A DNA stretch of 64,000 nt from Streptomyces sp. SAI-135 (GTDB taxonomy: Bacteria > Actinomycetota > Actinomycetes > Streptomycetales > Streptomycetaceae). The stretch's first letter is position 1; every line of letters starts with the position of its first letter. This document shows positions 17,908-26,662 of this stretch, in pieces. Where the stretch lies: NCBI RefSeq assembly GCF_029893805.1, contig NZ_JARXYP010000002.1, forward strand, positions 7,068,001 to 7,132,000, in the 5' to 3' direction. Below the pieces are notes generated by a model. It saw only the letters and a list, made by a program, of their open reading frames with translations. It was not told where the DNA came from and made no database searches. Position numbers and translations under genes: made by a program.

Positions 17908-19027
17908 CAGGGCGTTCCACGCAGACCATCAGCAGCCAGCCCAGGGCCAGCGTGACCAGGAACAGGGCGAGCAGTTCGAGCACGCCGCCGAGCAGACCGT
18001 AGGTCCTGTTGTCCAGGACGTGGATCCGGCCGTAGTAGAGGACCACGAACTGGGCCAGGTAGAAACCGAAGGACACCTCGCCCAGCCACCGCATCGCCCG
18101 GCCGCCCAGCAGGGTGCGGCGGCCGTCCACGTCGGCCACGGCCACCGCGCAGACCAGCACGGCGACCGGAACGATGGTGGCGACGGTGAACCCGTACAGG
18201 AACGGCACGTTCAGCGCCAGCGCGTAGCCCGCCACCACCAGCGCGAGCGCGGCGGTCAGGGGGACGCGGGGGAACCGGCCCGCCAGGACCAGCCGGGCCA
18301 GGAGCATGCCGAGGACGAACTCGAAGAGCCGGCCAGGAGGGAAGTTGTAGCCGAGCCAGAACTGGAGGGACGAGAGGGGGAACCCCTCGGGCGTGCGCGG
18401 CTGGTCCGGCACCAGCAGGTCGACGGCCGTCTCGAGAGCGAGCATGCCGACCACGGCGGCGCCGGCCCAGGCCCACAGCCGCTCGGTCCTGATCCGCCGG
18501 ACGGGCCCGATGAGGAACGGGAAGAGCAGGTAGAAGAGCAGCTCGCTGCAGAGCGACCAGCTGGGCGCGTTGACGCTGATGTAGATGTCGTGCTGCGGGA
18601 ACCACGAGTGCAGCAGGAACAGGTTCGGCAGCCACGAGGTGAGCGGGGTCGTCGCCCCGGCGAAGAGCAGCATGGCCAGCGCCCACATGGCGACGTGGTT
18701 GGGGAAGATCTTGAGCAGGCGGCGCCGCCAGAACCCGGTGACGGTGTCGTCGCGTCTGCTGGACCACGTCAGGACGAAGCCGCTCAGCACGAAGAAGAAG
18801 GACACCCCCATCCAGCCCGCCTTGCTGAACAGCCACTGGAAGCCCTCGGCCTGACCGCGGTCGGCGAAGGGGTTGGTCAACGGTTCGAAGAACGAGGAGT
18901 GGAAGAAGAAGACCAGGGCCGCCGCGACGAACCGCAGGCCGGTGAGGGAGGGCAGTGGTGCCGGACGTCCGGCGGGGGCTTCACCGGCGGTTCCGCCGGT
19001 CTGGACGGGAAGTGGCGCGGTGACCAC
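17819..19027 (-). CDS. OafA-type membrane O-acyltransferase (acyltransferase 3 family)
   Basis: A 402-residue polytopic membrane enzyme that transfers acyl groups to sugars, antibiotics or cell-surface glycans. Family signatures are LPSLTGLRFVAAALVFFFHS (His in the first helix), GVSFFFVLSGFVLTWS with the R/K-rich loop after it, and NAPSWSLCSELLFYLLFP with conserved Trp, Ser and Glu. About ten helices are present. It is the last gene of the minus-strand run, starting (GTG 19027) only 3 bp after the MFS stop, with its ribosome site inside that gene. A role in O-acylating the cyclitol product or a precursor is inferred from position. Confidence 0.88.
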   Translation of the reverse strand: MVTAPLPVQTGGTAGEAPAGRPAPLPSLTGLRFVAAALVFFFHSSFFEPLTNPFADRGQAEGFQWLFSKAGWMGVSFFFVLSGFVLTWSSRRDDTVTGFWRRRLLKIFPNHVAMWALAMLLFAGATTPLTSWLPNLFLLHSWFPQHDIYISVNAPSWSLCSELLFYLLFPFLIGPVRRIRTERLWAWAGAAVVGMLALETAVDLLVPDQPRTPEGFPLSSLQFWLGYNFPPGRLFEFVLGMLLARLVLAGRFPRVPLTAALALVVAGYALALNVPFLYGFTVATIVPVAVLVCAVAVADVDGRRTLLGGRAMRWLGEVSFGFYLAQFVVLYYGRIHVLDNRTYGLLGGVLELLALFLVTLALGWLLMVCVERPVMRRWARPRDRTPRTAPGPVAVPVARSSG

Positions 19028-19030
19028 GGT

Positions 19031-20212
19031 TCACCTCTCGGGGGTGGATACGGCGAGGGGAAGGGCCCGCGGGGTACGACGGGCCGCGCGGCGCAGGACG
19101 AGCACGAGCAGCGCGCCCGACGCGGTGAGTGCGGCGGCCCCGACCGGGACGGCACGGGTGCCGGCCGCGGACTCGGTGAGCAGACCCCCGAGCCACGAAC
19201 CGAGCGCCGCGCCCAGGCCGAAGGCGGACATGTTCGCGGTCAGGGAGAGCGTCGGCGCGTCGGCGGCCTCGGTCAGCACCTTGGCCTGGAGACCGGGAAT
19301 CAGGGCGAACGTCGCCAGTGAGAACAGCACCAGGGCGAGCGCCCCGGCGGGCCCGTACGGGGCGAGCAGCCACACCAGCAGGCATACGGCCGTCAGGGCC
19401 CAGGACAACTGTCCGACGGCCCGGTCGATGCCGCGGTCCGCGAACCGCCCGCCGAGCAGGTTCCCCACGATGGAGCCCAGCCCGTAGGCGAGCAGCACGA
19501 CGGGCACCCACCGCCGGGGGAGACCGCCCACGCCGGTCAGCAGCGGCACCATGTAGGTGATCAGCGTGAACATGCCGGCGGAGCAGAGCACGGTGGCCCC
19601 CACCGTGCCCCAGACGCTCGGGCGGCGGAACACCCGGGCCTCATGGGCCGCGGTGACGGTCGGGGCGGGGGTGTCGGGCACCCAGACGAGGACCAGGCCG
19701 ATCGCCACCGTGGCCAGGGCCGCGACGACGCCGAACGGGGCACGCCAGTCGTAGTGCTGGGCGAGGAAGGAGCCCATGGGCACGCCGAGGACGGTGGCGA
19801 GGTTGATCCCGAGCTGGGTCGCGGCCACGGCACCGCCGCCCTTGCCCGGCCCGACCATGTTGCCCGCGGTCACGACACAGACCGCCATGAAGGTGCCGTG
19901 CACCGCCGCGGTCACCACCCGGCCGGCCATCAGCACGCCGAAGCCGGGCGCCAGGGCGCAGACCACGTTGCCCAGGACGAAGACCGCGAGGAGGGCCACG
20001 AGCAGGGTCTTGCGGCGCACCCGGGTGGTGAGCGCGGTGACCGCGGGACCCCCGACCACCATCGTCAACGCGTACGCGGTCACCAGCAGTCCCGCCGTGG
20101 CGATGCTCACGGCGAGGTCGGCGGAGAGGTCGTCCAGCATGCCGCTGGGGGACAGCTCCGCGGTGCCGACGCAGAAGATCGCGAGGATCAGCGCGGCGAG
20201 TCGGAACGGCAT
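19031..20212 (-). CDS. MFS efflux transporter (DHA1-like)
   Basis: A 393-residue, twelve-helix major facilitator of the AraJ/Cmx sugar- or drug-efflux type. It begins MPFRLAALILAIFCVGTAEL, has motif A-like TRVRRKTLLVALLAVFVLGN, and AGRVVTAAVHGTFMAVCVV in helix 4. It lies between two OafA-type acyltransferase genes and is coupled to the downstream one. It may export an acylated product. The substrate cannot be read from sequence. Confidence 0.88.
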   Translation of the reverse strand: MPFRLAALILAIFCVGTAELSPSGMLDDLSADLAVSIATAGLLVTAYALTMVVGGPAVTALTTRVRRKTLLVALLAVFVLGNVVCALAPGFGVLMAGRVVTAAVHGTFMAVCVVTAGNMVGPGKGGGAVAATQLGINLATVLGVPMGSFLAQHYDWRAPFGVVAALATVAIGLVLVWVPDTPAPTVTAAHEARVFRRPSVWGTVGATVLCSAGMFTLITYMVPLLTGVGGLPRRWVPVVLLAYGLGSIVGNLLGGRFADRGIDRAVGQLSWALTAVCLLVWLLAPYGPAGALALVLFSLATFALIPGLQAKVLTEAADAPTLSLTANMSAFGLGAALGSWLGGLLTESAAGTRAVPVGAAALTASGALLVLVLRRAARRTPRALPLAVSTPER

Positions 20213-20269
20213 GGGTGTGCACCTTCGGTCGTGCGGGGCGGTGGCGGGGTATCAGGTGGTGGCGGGGAC

Positions 20270-21514
20270 TCAGGCGACGGTGGCGGCCGTGGGGGCCTTG
20301 GACCGGGTGCGGGACCAGCGCCGTACCAGCGGCTTCTCGATCCAGGCGTACATCGCCCAGGAGGCCAGGACCGCCAGCGCGCACTCCGCGACGGTCAGCG
20401 CGATCACCGCGGGGACGGAGTCGAAGCGGGCGCCGAGCAGCTCGCGCGTCTTGAAGAGCACGATGAAGTGCAGCAGGTAGAAGGCGAAGGAGACTTCGCC
20501 GAGCCAGACCATCGCGCGGTTGCGGAAGAGGGTCGGCCGGCCCGACGCGTCCGCCAGCGCTCCGGCCGCGATCAGCAGGGCGCACGGCACGAGGCAGACC
20601 GCCCGCTGCACGAACAGGTAGGGCACGCCCGGGAGTTCGGCGATCACATAGCTCGCCACGAGCAGCAGGCCGGCCGGGACGAGGCCGATGTCACGCCACC
20701 GGCCCAGCATGACGGCGCGGGCGACCAGGATGCCGAGCAGGAAGTCGAGGAGCCGGGCGGGCGGGAAGACGTAGGCGAACCAGAGGTGGAGGCCGGAGAC
20801 GGTGGGCTCGTTCGACATGTAGACGTCGCCCGCGGGGACGAAGGTGGTGGCCAGCCAGGGCGTGACGGCGACCCCGGCGATCACGCCCGCGATCCAGAAC
20901 TTCAGCCGCCGCGGCGCGATCCGCCGGACCCCGGCGAACAGCAGCGGGAAGCACAGGTAGAAGAAGACCTCGGTGGACAGGGACCAACCGGGCGCGTTCA
21001 CGCTGAAGTTGGTGTCGTAGTCCGGCACCCAGGACTGCAGCATGAAGAAGGTGACGCCCGAGCGCCAGGCGGCGGTACCGGCCGCGATCAGGACCATCGC
21101 GAGCGCCCAGGCGACAAGGTAGTTCGGCACGATCTTGACGTACCGGCGGCGCCAGAACGACGTGGTCGGGTCCCCCTCGCGGGCGGACCAGGTGAGGACG
21201 AAGCCGCTGAGGACGAAGAAGAAGGTGACGCCGACACCGCCGGCCTGTTCGACCAGTCGGGCGAAGAGGGTGGAGTTGGCGTCGCCGGGCATGAGCCAGC
21301 CGGCGGGCAGCGAGACGTGGAACAGGAAGACCAGGAGCGCCGCCGGGAACCGCATCCCCGTCAGGGAGGGCAGCCGGACGACCTTGGAGCCGGGTCGCGG
21401 CGCCGCGCCGCTGTGGGTGGCGGAGCCGGATGTGGTGCCGCCGGACGTGGGGGAGTCGGCCGTGGGGGCCGACGGGCGTATGAGCTCGGACGGTGGGGTC
21501 TCTTGCATGGCCAT
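20270..21514 (-). CDS. OafA-type membrane O-acyltransferase (acyltransferase 3 family)
   Basis: A 414-residue acyltransferase 3 protein with a Ser/Thr/Gly-rich cytoplasmic lead (residues 1-45). The family signatures follow: LPSLTGMRFPAALLVFLFHV, GVTFFFVLSGFVLTWS and NAPGWSLSTEVFFYLCFPLL. It is clearly a paralogue of the enzyme at 17819-19027, sharing motif order and spacing. The start may be ATG 21514 or 21508; 21514 has AGAGGAA upstream. It lies 35 bp after the alpha/beta hydrolase gene. Substrate and acyl donor are unknown. Confidence 0.88.
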   Translation of the reverse strand: MAMQETPPSELIRPSAPTADSPTSGGTTSGSATHSGAAPRPGSKVVRLPSLTGMRFPAALLVFLFHVSLPAGWLMPGDANSTLFARLVEQAGGVGVTFFFVLSGFVLTWSAREGDPTTSFWRRRYVKIVPNYLVAWALAMVLIAAGTAAWRSGVTFFMLQSWVPDYDTNFSVNAPGWSLSTEVFFYLCFPLLFAGVRRIAPRRLKFWIAGVIAGVAVTPWLATTFVPAGDVYMSNEPTVSGLHLWFAYVFPPARLLDFLLGILVARAVMLGRWRDIGLVPAGLLLVASYVIAELPGVPYLFVQRAVCLVPCALLIAAGALADASGRPTLFRNRAMVWLGEVSFAFYLLHFIVLFKTRELLGARFDSVPAVIALTVAECALAVLASWAMYAWIEKPLVRRWSRTRSKAPTAATVA

Positions 21515-21549
21515 GGGCAGGCTTCGTTCCTCTGCGTGCCGGAGAGAGG

Positions 21550-22326
21550 TCAGTTCAGGAAGGTCCGGATGGCGTCCACCAGCTTGTCCGGCGCCTCGGC
21601 CGGCACCAGGTGGCCGCTCTCGATCTCCAGGTAGGTGCTTCCGGGGATCGCCTCGTGCAGTTCCCGGGAGTGCTCGACCGGGACCAGCTGGTCGTGCAGG
21701 CAACCGACGACCAGCGTGGGGACGCCGATCTTCGGCAGGAGCTCGCGGATGTCCGCCTCCAGGCCGAGTTCGATCTGGCGCAGCGTGCCCTCGTCGACCG
21801 CGGCGCCGCCCACGGCCTCGTGGAACGTGGCCTCGTCCAGGTTCGCCAGGAAGCCCGGCGTGAAGAGCAGCAGGCTGATGTAGTGCGAGTACAGCTCCGG
21901 ATCGACGTCGGCCAGCCGCCGCCAGAGGGTGAACCCGAGGCGCTTGCGCAGATCGTCGTTGCGGGCCCAGCCGGCCACCAGCACCAGTCGGCGCACCCGC
22001 TCGGGACGCCGGGCCGCGGCCATGACGGCGACGAGCGCGCCGAGTGAGAACCCGACGATGTCGACGGACTCGTCGGTGGCCGCGTCGGCGGCACCGAGGA
22101 CCTGGTCCGCGAGCTGCTCCAGCGTGAGCGGGCCGCCGTCGTCGGTGGTGCCGCCGCTGCCGGCGTAGTCGGGGAGGATCACCGTGCGGTGGTCCGTGAA
22201 CTCCTCCAGCAGATGACCGTAATTGGCGTCACCGGTGGCGCCGGTGCCGTGCACCAGGAGCAGTCCGGGGCCCTGCCCCTCGGTGCGGTAGTGCACGGTC
22301 GCGCTGTCGACGGTGGTACGGGGCAT
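21550..22326 (-). CDS. Alpha/beta hydrolase
   Basis: A 258-residue cytoplasmic alpha/beta-hydrolase. LLLVHGTGATGD is the oxyanion-hole region, VGFSLGALVAVM holds the nucleophile Ser, GCLHDQLVP the acid Asp, and ESGHLVPAEAP the catalytic His. This places it with esterase/3-oxoadipate enol-lactonase-like enzymes. The ATG at 22326 follows AAAGG. It is the first gene after an AT-rich 88-bp gap and probably opens a second transcript with the two acyltransferases and one MFS gene. It might remove an acyl or ester group from the pathway product (inference). Confidence 0.87.
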   Translation of the reverse strand: MPRTTVDSATVHYRTEGQGPGLLLVHGTGATGDANYGHLLEEFTDHRTVILPDYAGSGGTTDDGGPLTLEQLADQVLGAADAATDESVDIVGFSLGALVAVMAAARRPERVRRLVLVAGWARNDDLRKRLGFTLWRRLADVDPELYSHYISLLLFTPGFLANLDEATFHEAVGGAAVDEGTLRQIELGLEADIRELLPKIGVPTLVVGCLHDQLVPVEHSRELHEAIPGSTYLEIESGHLVPAEAPDKLVDAIRTFLN

Positions 22327-22414
22327 CTCATTGCCTTTCAGAGGGAAGGGATGTCGCCAGGAGCGTTGGTGCCACTATATAAGCATCTCGGGTTTTAAAT
22401 TCGCACAACGCCTT
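22327..22414 (-). promoter_or_regulatory. AT-rich gap, probable internal promoter
   Basis: The 88-bp gap between the MFS stop and the hydrolase start is much richer in A/T than its surroundings, with TTTAAAA and CTTATATAGTG on the coding strand. A short hairpin (CGCCTT and AAGGCG around a TAG) overlaps the MFS stop codon. It looks like a weak terminator followed by a promoter for the hydrolase-acyltransferase-MFS-acyltransferase group. No precise -35/-10 pair is claimed. Confidence 0.45.
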
Positions 22415-23695
22415 CTAAAGGCGCACTGTGACGTGCTGGTTGTCGGGCACGTCGGCCGTCGGCACCGGGCGCCGCACCAGGACGACCAGCAGCACGAGCG
22501 CCACCAGCACCGTCGAGCCGACCGGCAGCCACAGCGCCGACCGGCCGAGCAGCACGGCACCCAGGGCCGAGCCGCTCGCGATCCCGACCTGGAAGCCGGT
22601 GACGTAGACGGAGGAGGCACGGTCGGCCTCCGGGCCCGCCAGGCGCATCACGCCCGTCTGGAAGACCGGTCCGGCCGCGGCGAACGCACCGCCCCACAGG
22701 GCGACGGCGACAGCGGCCGCCGTGCCCCGCGCCAGGACACCGCCGCCCAGCACCGACGCGACCGCCAGCAGCCCGACCCCCACGGCGAACACCGCGATGG
22801 TCACGGACGCCGTCCGCCGGGGGACCGTGTCGTTGTACCGGCCCACCAGCCAGGTGCCCACGGCCCCCGCGCAGCCGAAGACCGCCAGCAGCCCGACCGT
22901 CGCGGCGGACGTGCCGGTGACCTCGGTGACGAGGACGGCGAAGTAGGTGTAGCTCAGGAAGTGCGCGCTGATCAGTACGACGGCCACGGCACACAGCGTC
23001 AGGACGCGGGGCCAGTGCGCTCCCTGCTGCCCGGCGCCGGCCGTGCCGTCCGGATCCCCGGTCCCCGCCTCCGTCCCCGGCGCACCGGCCGCCGCCGGCC
23101 GGGTGCGGCCGTACAGCCCGAGGGCCCACACCAGGCCGACGGTCACGGCCACGGTGGCCGCCGCCAGCACCAGGGCCGTGGCGCGCCAGCCGATCAGCTC
23201 GCCGATGAGGGTCGTCCCGGGACTGCCGACGATCGCGGCGAGGGTGGAACCGCCGAACACGGCCGCGGTCGCGGTGCCCACGCGGTGCCGCGGTACCAGC
23301 GTCGCCGCGGCCGGGGCGATCAGCGACCAGAGCACACCGTGCGTCAGGGCCGCGGCCACCCGGCTGACCACCATCATCGCGAAGCTCGTGGCGAACCCGG
23401 CGAGCACCTCGGCGACCACGAGGACGAGGAGGGAGACCACCAGGGCGGTTCCGCGCGAGACCCGGGAGGCCAGCGCGACCGTCGGTACCGTGACGACGGC
23501 GGCGACCAGGGCGTAACCGCTGATCAGCAGCCCCACCCGGCCGGCCGGGACGTCGAGATCGCGGGCGATGTCCTGGAGGAGCCCGACCGGGAAGACCTCG
23601 AAGGTCACATAGACGAACGTGGCGCTCGCCAGGACGGCCAGCCGCACGGCGGCCGACGCGTCGACACGGTCGCGGGCCCCTGCCCCGCCGCTCAT
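22415..23695 (-). CDS. MFS efflux transporter
   Basis: A 426-residue twelve-helix major facilitator of the drug/arabinose efflux type. It begins after a short soluble lead with AAVRLAVLASATFVYVTFEV. ASRVSRGTALVVSLLVLVVA is the loop 2-3 region and TLVPRHRVGTATAAVFGGST the helix 4-5 region. A Gly/Ala/Thr-rich central loop separates the halves. The ATG overlaps the stop of the upstream dehydrogenase (ATGA), so it is part of the cyclitol operon and the best candidate for the product exporter. Confidence 0.88.
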   Translation of the reverse strand: MSGGAGARDRVDASAAVRLAVLASATFVYVTFEVFPVGLLQDIARDLDVPAGRVGLLISGYALVAAVVTVPTVALASRVSRGTALVVSLLVLVVAEVLAGFATSFAMMVVSRVAAALTHGVLWSLIAPAAATLVPRHRVGTATAAVFGGSTLAAIVGSPGTTLIGELIGWRATALVLAAATVAVTVGLVWALGLYGRTRPAAAGAPGTEAGTGDPDGTAGAGQQGAHWPRVLTLCAVAVVLISAHFLSYTYFAVLVTEVTGTSAATVGLLAVFGCAGAVGTWLVGRYNDTVPRRTASVTIAVFAVGVGLLAVASVLGGGVLARGTAAAVAVALWGGAFAAAGPVFQTGVMRLAGPEADRASSVYVTGFQVGIASGSALGAVLLGRSALWLPVGSTVLVALVLLVVLVRRPVPTADVPDNQHVTVRL

Positions 23696-24729
23696 GCCCG
23701 GTCGGCGGCGGCGAGCGCCGGGTCGATCCGGACGAGGACCTTGGGGCGGTCCCGGCCGCCGTCCGCGAGGTGGGCGAAGGCGGCGTCCAGCTCCTCCAGC
23801 GGAAAGACCCGGTCGACGAGGGCGTCGAGGTCCACCGCCCCGGACTCGACGAGGCCGACGAGCCGGTCCCAGTAGCCGATGCCGGACAGCACGCCGTGCA
23901 GGGTCACGTCCCGGATCACCAGCGCAGCCGCGTCGAAGCCGTCGACGGTGCGGTGGGGCGTGCCCAGCTGGGCGATGCGCCCGCCCGACGCGACCAGCCG
24001 GACGGCGGCGCGGACGCCCGCCGCGCTGCCGGACGCCTCGATCACCGCGTCGTACGCCTCCGCATCGGACCCGCCCGGGGCGTCCTGGGCGCGCAGGCCC
24101 AGCTCGGCGGCGAGCGCACGGGCCGCGGGCTGCGGGTCGAGGACGAGGGTGTCCGCCCCGATCGCCCGGGTGATCTGTGCCGCGGCGAGCCCGAGGGTGC
24201 CGGCGCCCAGCACCGCCACCCGGTCGGACGCGGTCACGGTGAGCCGGTCCACGGCGTGCGCCGCGGCGGCCGTCGGCTCCAGCAGGGCGCCCGCCGCGTC
24301 GGACAGGCCGTCGGGGATCCGGGTGAGGGTGTCCACCGGGGCGGTGATCAGCTGCGCCCCGGCGCCCGGCCGGGGGCCCAGCACGCCGATCTCGCTGCGG
24401 TCGGGGCAGGACCGGATACGTCCGGCCCGGCAGTGCGCGCACCGGCCGCAGACACGGAAGTTGTGCCCCGACACCCGCCGGCCGAGGAGGTCCGGGCCGG
24501 TCCCGGGGCCGGCCCCGACGACGGTGCCGGTCCATTCGTGGCCGAGGACGAACGGGTAGCTCTTCAGCCCGTCGCGCAGGTAGTTGCTGCTGCCGTCGTA
24601 GAAGCCGAGGTCGGTGCCGCACAGGCCGAGCAGGCCCACCCGGACGAGGACTTCGCCGGGGCCTGGCTCGGGCGGTGCGGTCTCGGTGACCGACAGCGTG
24701 CGGGGGGCGGTGAGCTGGATGACTTTCAT
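23692..24729 (-). CDS. Zinc-dependent medium-chain dehydrogenase
   Basis: A 345-residue sorbitol/threonine-dehydrogenase-like oxidoreductase. LGLCGTD (catalytic-zinc Cys) and GHEWTG (His and Glu) bind catalytic zinc. Four cysteines in VCGRCAHCRAGRIRSC fit the structural zinc. VAVLGAGTLGLAAAQITRAI is the NAD(P) Rossmann motif. AcbL and related enzymes of cyclitol pathways belong to this superfamily, so oxidation or reduction of a cyclitol (phosphate) is a sensible role, though inferred. The ATG at 24729 overlaps the previous stop, and its own stop overlaps the MFS start. Confidence 0.9.
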   Translation of the reverse strand: MKVIQLTAPRTLSVTETAPPEPGPGEVLVRVGLLGLCGTDLGFYDGSSNYLRDGLKSYPFVLGHEWTGTVVGAGPGTGPDLLGRRVSGHNFRVCGRCAHCRAGRIRSCPDRSEIGVLGPRPGAGAQLITAPVDTLTRIPDGLSDAAGALLEPTAAAAHAVDRLTVTASDRVAVLGAGTLGLAAAQITRAIGADTLVLDPQPAARALAAELGLRAQDAPGGSDAEAYDAVIEASGSAAGVRAAVRLVASGGRIAQLGTPHRTVDGFDAAALVIRDVTLHGVLSGIGYWDRLVGLVESGAVDLDALVDRVFPLEELDAAFAHLADGGRDRPKVLVRIDPALAAADRA

Positions 24730-25577
24730 GGCGCGTCCTTGAAGGGGGCTTCCTCGGGAGGGCGGGGGTCCGCCGCACGGCGGCACAGGGCGATGTCCTC
24801 GCGCAGCCGGGCGGGGGTGTGCCGGTAGTCGTTCTCGACGAGCACCGAGCGGGCGCCGGACGCCCTGAGCAGGGCCGGGAGGTCACCGGCCGAGGGCGCC
24901 GTCGTACCGGAACCGTCCTTGACGTGGACGAACGGCAGCAGCAGTCCGGCCGCCGCGACCGCCTCGGCGAAATCGAGCGGCCGCAGACCCGCGTCGCACA
25001 GGTTGCCGGTGTCCAGGACCAGGCGCAGGGCCGGATGGTCCACCGCACGGGCCAGCGCCAGCGACTCCCGCGCGTCCAGCGGGGACTCGTAGGCGACCAG
25101 CAGGTCCGTCCCGGCGAGCTGGGCGCACACACCGCGCAGCGCCTCCACCGTGCCGGCCCGGATGCCCGCGCCGTGCGGCAGGCTGCGCCGGAATCCGGGC
25201 ACATGGAGCACGGCGACTCCGAGGCGCAGGGCGCAGTCCGCGGCGTGCCGCAGGAGCTCCACCGCCGCGGGGTTGGGTACGCCCTTCTCGTGTGCGAGCC
25301 CGATGTCGTTGAGGTGGTTCACGGCGAGCACGGGCACCGGGAGTCGTCGGGTGACGGCCTCGGCCGCCCGCAGTGCGACGGGGTCGCTCAGCGGGGGGCC
25401 GCGGTGGGCGCCGCCGTAGTCCAGGTGCAGTTGGTCGGCTCCCGCCGCGAGCGCGGTGCGCGCTGCCGCCCGGCGGTCGGTGTCGATCCGCCACTGCGGG
25501 GCGGCGACGGCCGGGGCGGGACCCATGGGTGTGCGGGCGGCTGTGCTCGACGCCGTGGCCGCGGGTGCTCCGGTCAT
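24726..25577 (-). CDS. Sugar phosphate isomerase/epimerase-like TIM barrel
   Basis: A 283-residue protein of the AP-endonuclease-2/xylose-isomerase-like barrel family, which isomerises or epimerises ketoses, inositols and related polyols with a divalent metal. Metal-ligand positions are visible as Glu in VAYESPLD, Asp in LVLDTGNLCD, His in FVHVKDGS and Glu in VLVENDYR. The N-terminal 30 residues are Ala/Thr-rich. In the acarbose pathway an epimerisation of the valiolone phosphate is needed, and this protein could fill such a step, but AcbO is not shown to be its orthologue. It is coupled to both neighbours by ATGA overlaps. Confidence 0.85.
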   Translation of the reverse strand: MTGAPAATASSTAARTPMGPAPAVAAPQWRIDTDRRAAARTALAAGADQLHLDYGGAHRGPPLSDPVALRAAEAVTRRLPVPVLAVNHLNDIGLAHEKGVPNPAAVELLRHAADCALRLGVAVLHVPGFRRSLPHGAGIRAGTVEALRGVCAQLAGTDLLVAYESPLDARESLALARAVDHPALRLVLDTGNLCDAGLRPLDFAEAVAAAGLLLPFVHVKDGSGTTAPSAGDLPALLRASGARSVLVENDYRHTPARLREDIALCRRAADPRPPEEAPFKDAP

Positions 25578-26662
25578 GGGCGGCCCCCCATGTCGATCGC
25601 CGTCTTCAGGACGCGGTGCCCGGTGGCCTCGCGTGTGCCCGAGACGAGAACGGTGTTGACGAGGTCGGCGGCCTCCTCCGGTCCGACCCGGTGGGTCAGC
25701 ACCCGCGCACCGAGGGCCGGGGTGGTGCGCAGCAGGTCGACGGCGTGCCGCAGATGGCCGTCGCCGACTCCGCGGTGACCGCAGAGCAGGAGCCTGCCGT
25801 GCGGCCGCTGGAACTCCTCGACGCGCGGTGGCCAGGGGGTGCCACCGCAGTTGGCCGCGCGGATCGCGGCGACGTCGATGTCACCGGCGGTCAGCGGGAG
25901 CGGCCCCGGTTCGAGGCCGGCGTGGACGTCGACCAGGAGTGTGCCCGGCACCTGCCGGTCCAGCGCCGTGAGCGCCTCCCGGGTGCCGGTGCGCGGTGTG
26001 GTGATCACCGCCACGACCGGGGAGGGCAGAGCGGCCAGCAGCCCCGGCAGCTCCGGGTCGGCCGGGTCGGTGGCGTCGGGGCCGTGCCCCACGAGGAGGC
26101 AGTGCAGCCCCGGGAGTTCGCTCCGCCACAGATCGCGCGCGAGCCGTCCCACGATGCCGTCGCCCCAGACGACCAGGGCGGCGGGCCGCACCGCGTGACG
26201 CGCGATCCGCATCCCGTACAGGGCCGAGGCGAGCGGTTCCGCGAGGGCGGCCACCCGCGGCCGCGCGGCGTCCTCGGGCACCGGGACGACCAGGCCGGCG
26301 CGAACGGCCGTGGCCGGGATGCGGGTGCGTTCCGCCCACAGGCCGGGGAGGTTGTGGCCGAGGAGGAAGGACGGGTCGTGCGGGTGCGTGGGGTTCACGG
26401 TGACCGCCGTGCCCTCCGCCAGACCCGAATCCCCGGGTTCGACCACGTACGCGACACCTTCGTGGCCGAGGACCGGGGTGGGGTCGTCGCGCAGGCCGCG
26501 CAGGATCTGCCAGTCGGTGCCGCAGATGCCGACGGTCGCCGGTGCGAGCAGGGCGTCGCCCGGTTCGAGCCGGGGCAGGGGCACCTCGGCCACCTCGACC
26601 AGGGTGCGGCCGGATCCGTCGGGCGGCCGGCGTACGAGGGCACGGTGGGTCGCGGCGCTCAC
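25574..26662 (-). CDS. Medium-chain dehydrogenase lacking the structural zinc lobe
   Basis: A 362-residue medium-chain dehydrogenase resembling glucose dehydrogenases. The catalytic site has VGICGTDWQILRG and PVLGHEGVAYVV. After NPTHPHDPSFLLGHN the usual four-Cys structural-zinc lobe is absent. A nucleotide-binding region follows (ALVVWGDGIVGRLARDLW). I chose GTG 26662 because it overlaps the upstream stop (GTGA) and begins at the domain edge. It probably acts on a cyclitol or sugar hydroxyl together with the other dehydrogenase in this operon. Confidence 0.85.
   Translation of the reverse strand: MSAATHRALVRRPPDGSGRTLVEVAEVPLPRLEPGDALLAPATVGICGTDWQILRGLRDDPTPVLGHEGVAYVVEPGDSGLAEGTAVTVNPTHPHDPSFLLGHNLPGLWAERTRIPATAVRAGLVVPVPEDAARPRVAALAEPLASALYGMRIARHAVRPAALVVWGDGIVGRLARDLWRSELPGLHCLLVGHGPDATDPADPELPGLLAALPSPVVAVITTPRTGTREALTALDRQVPGTLLVDVHAGLEPGPLPLTAGDIDVAAIRAANCGGTPWPPRVEEFQRPHGRLLLCGHRGVGDGHLRHAVDLLRTTPALGARVLTHRVGPEEAADLVNTVLVSGTREATGHRVLKTAIDMGGRP

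Noticed and set aside
22396..22425. Strong terminator at the MFS stop codon.
   Set aside because: The hairpin has only 6-bp arms with a 3-nt loop and overlaps the stop codon; too weak to call.
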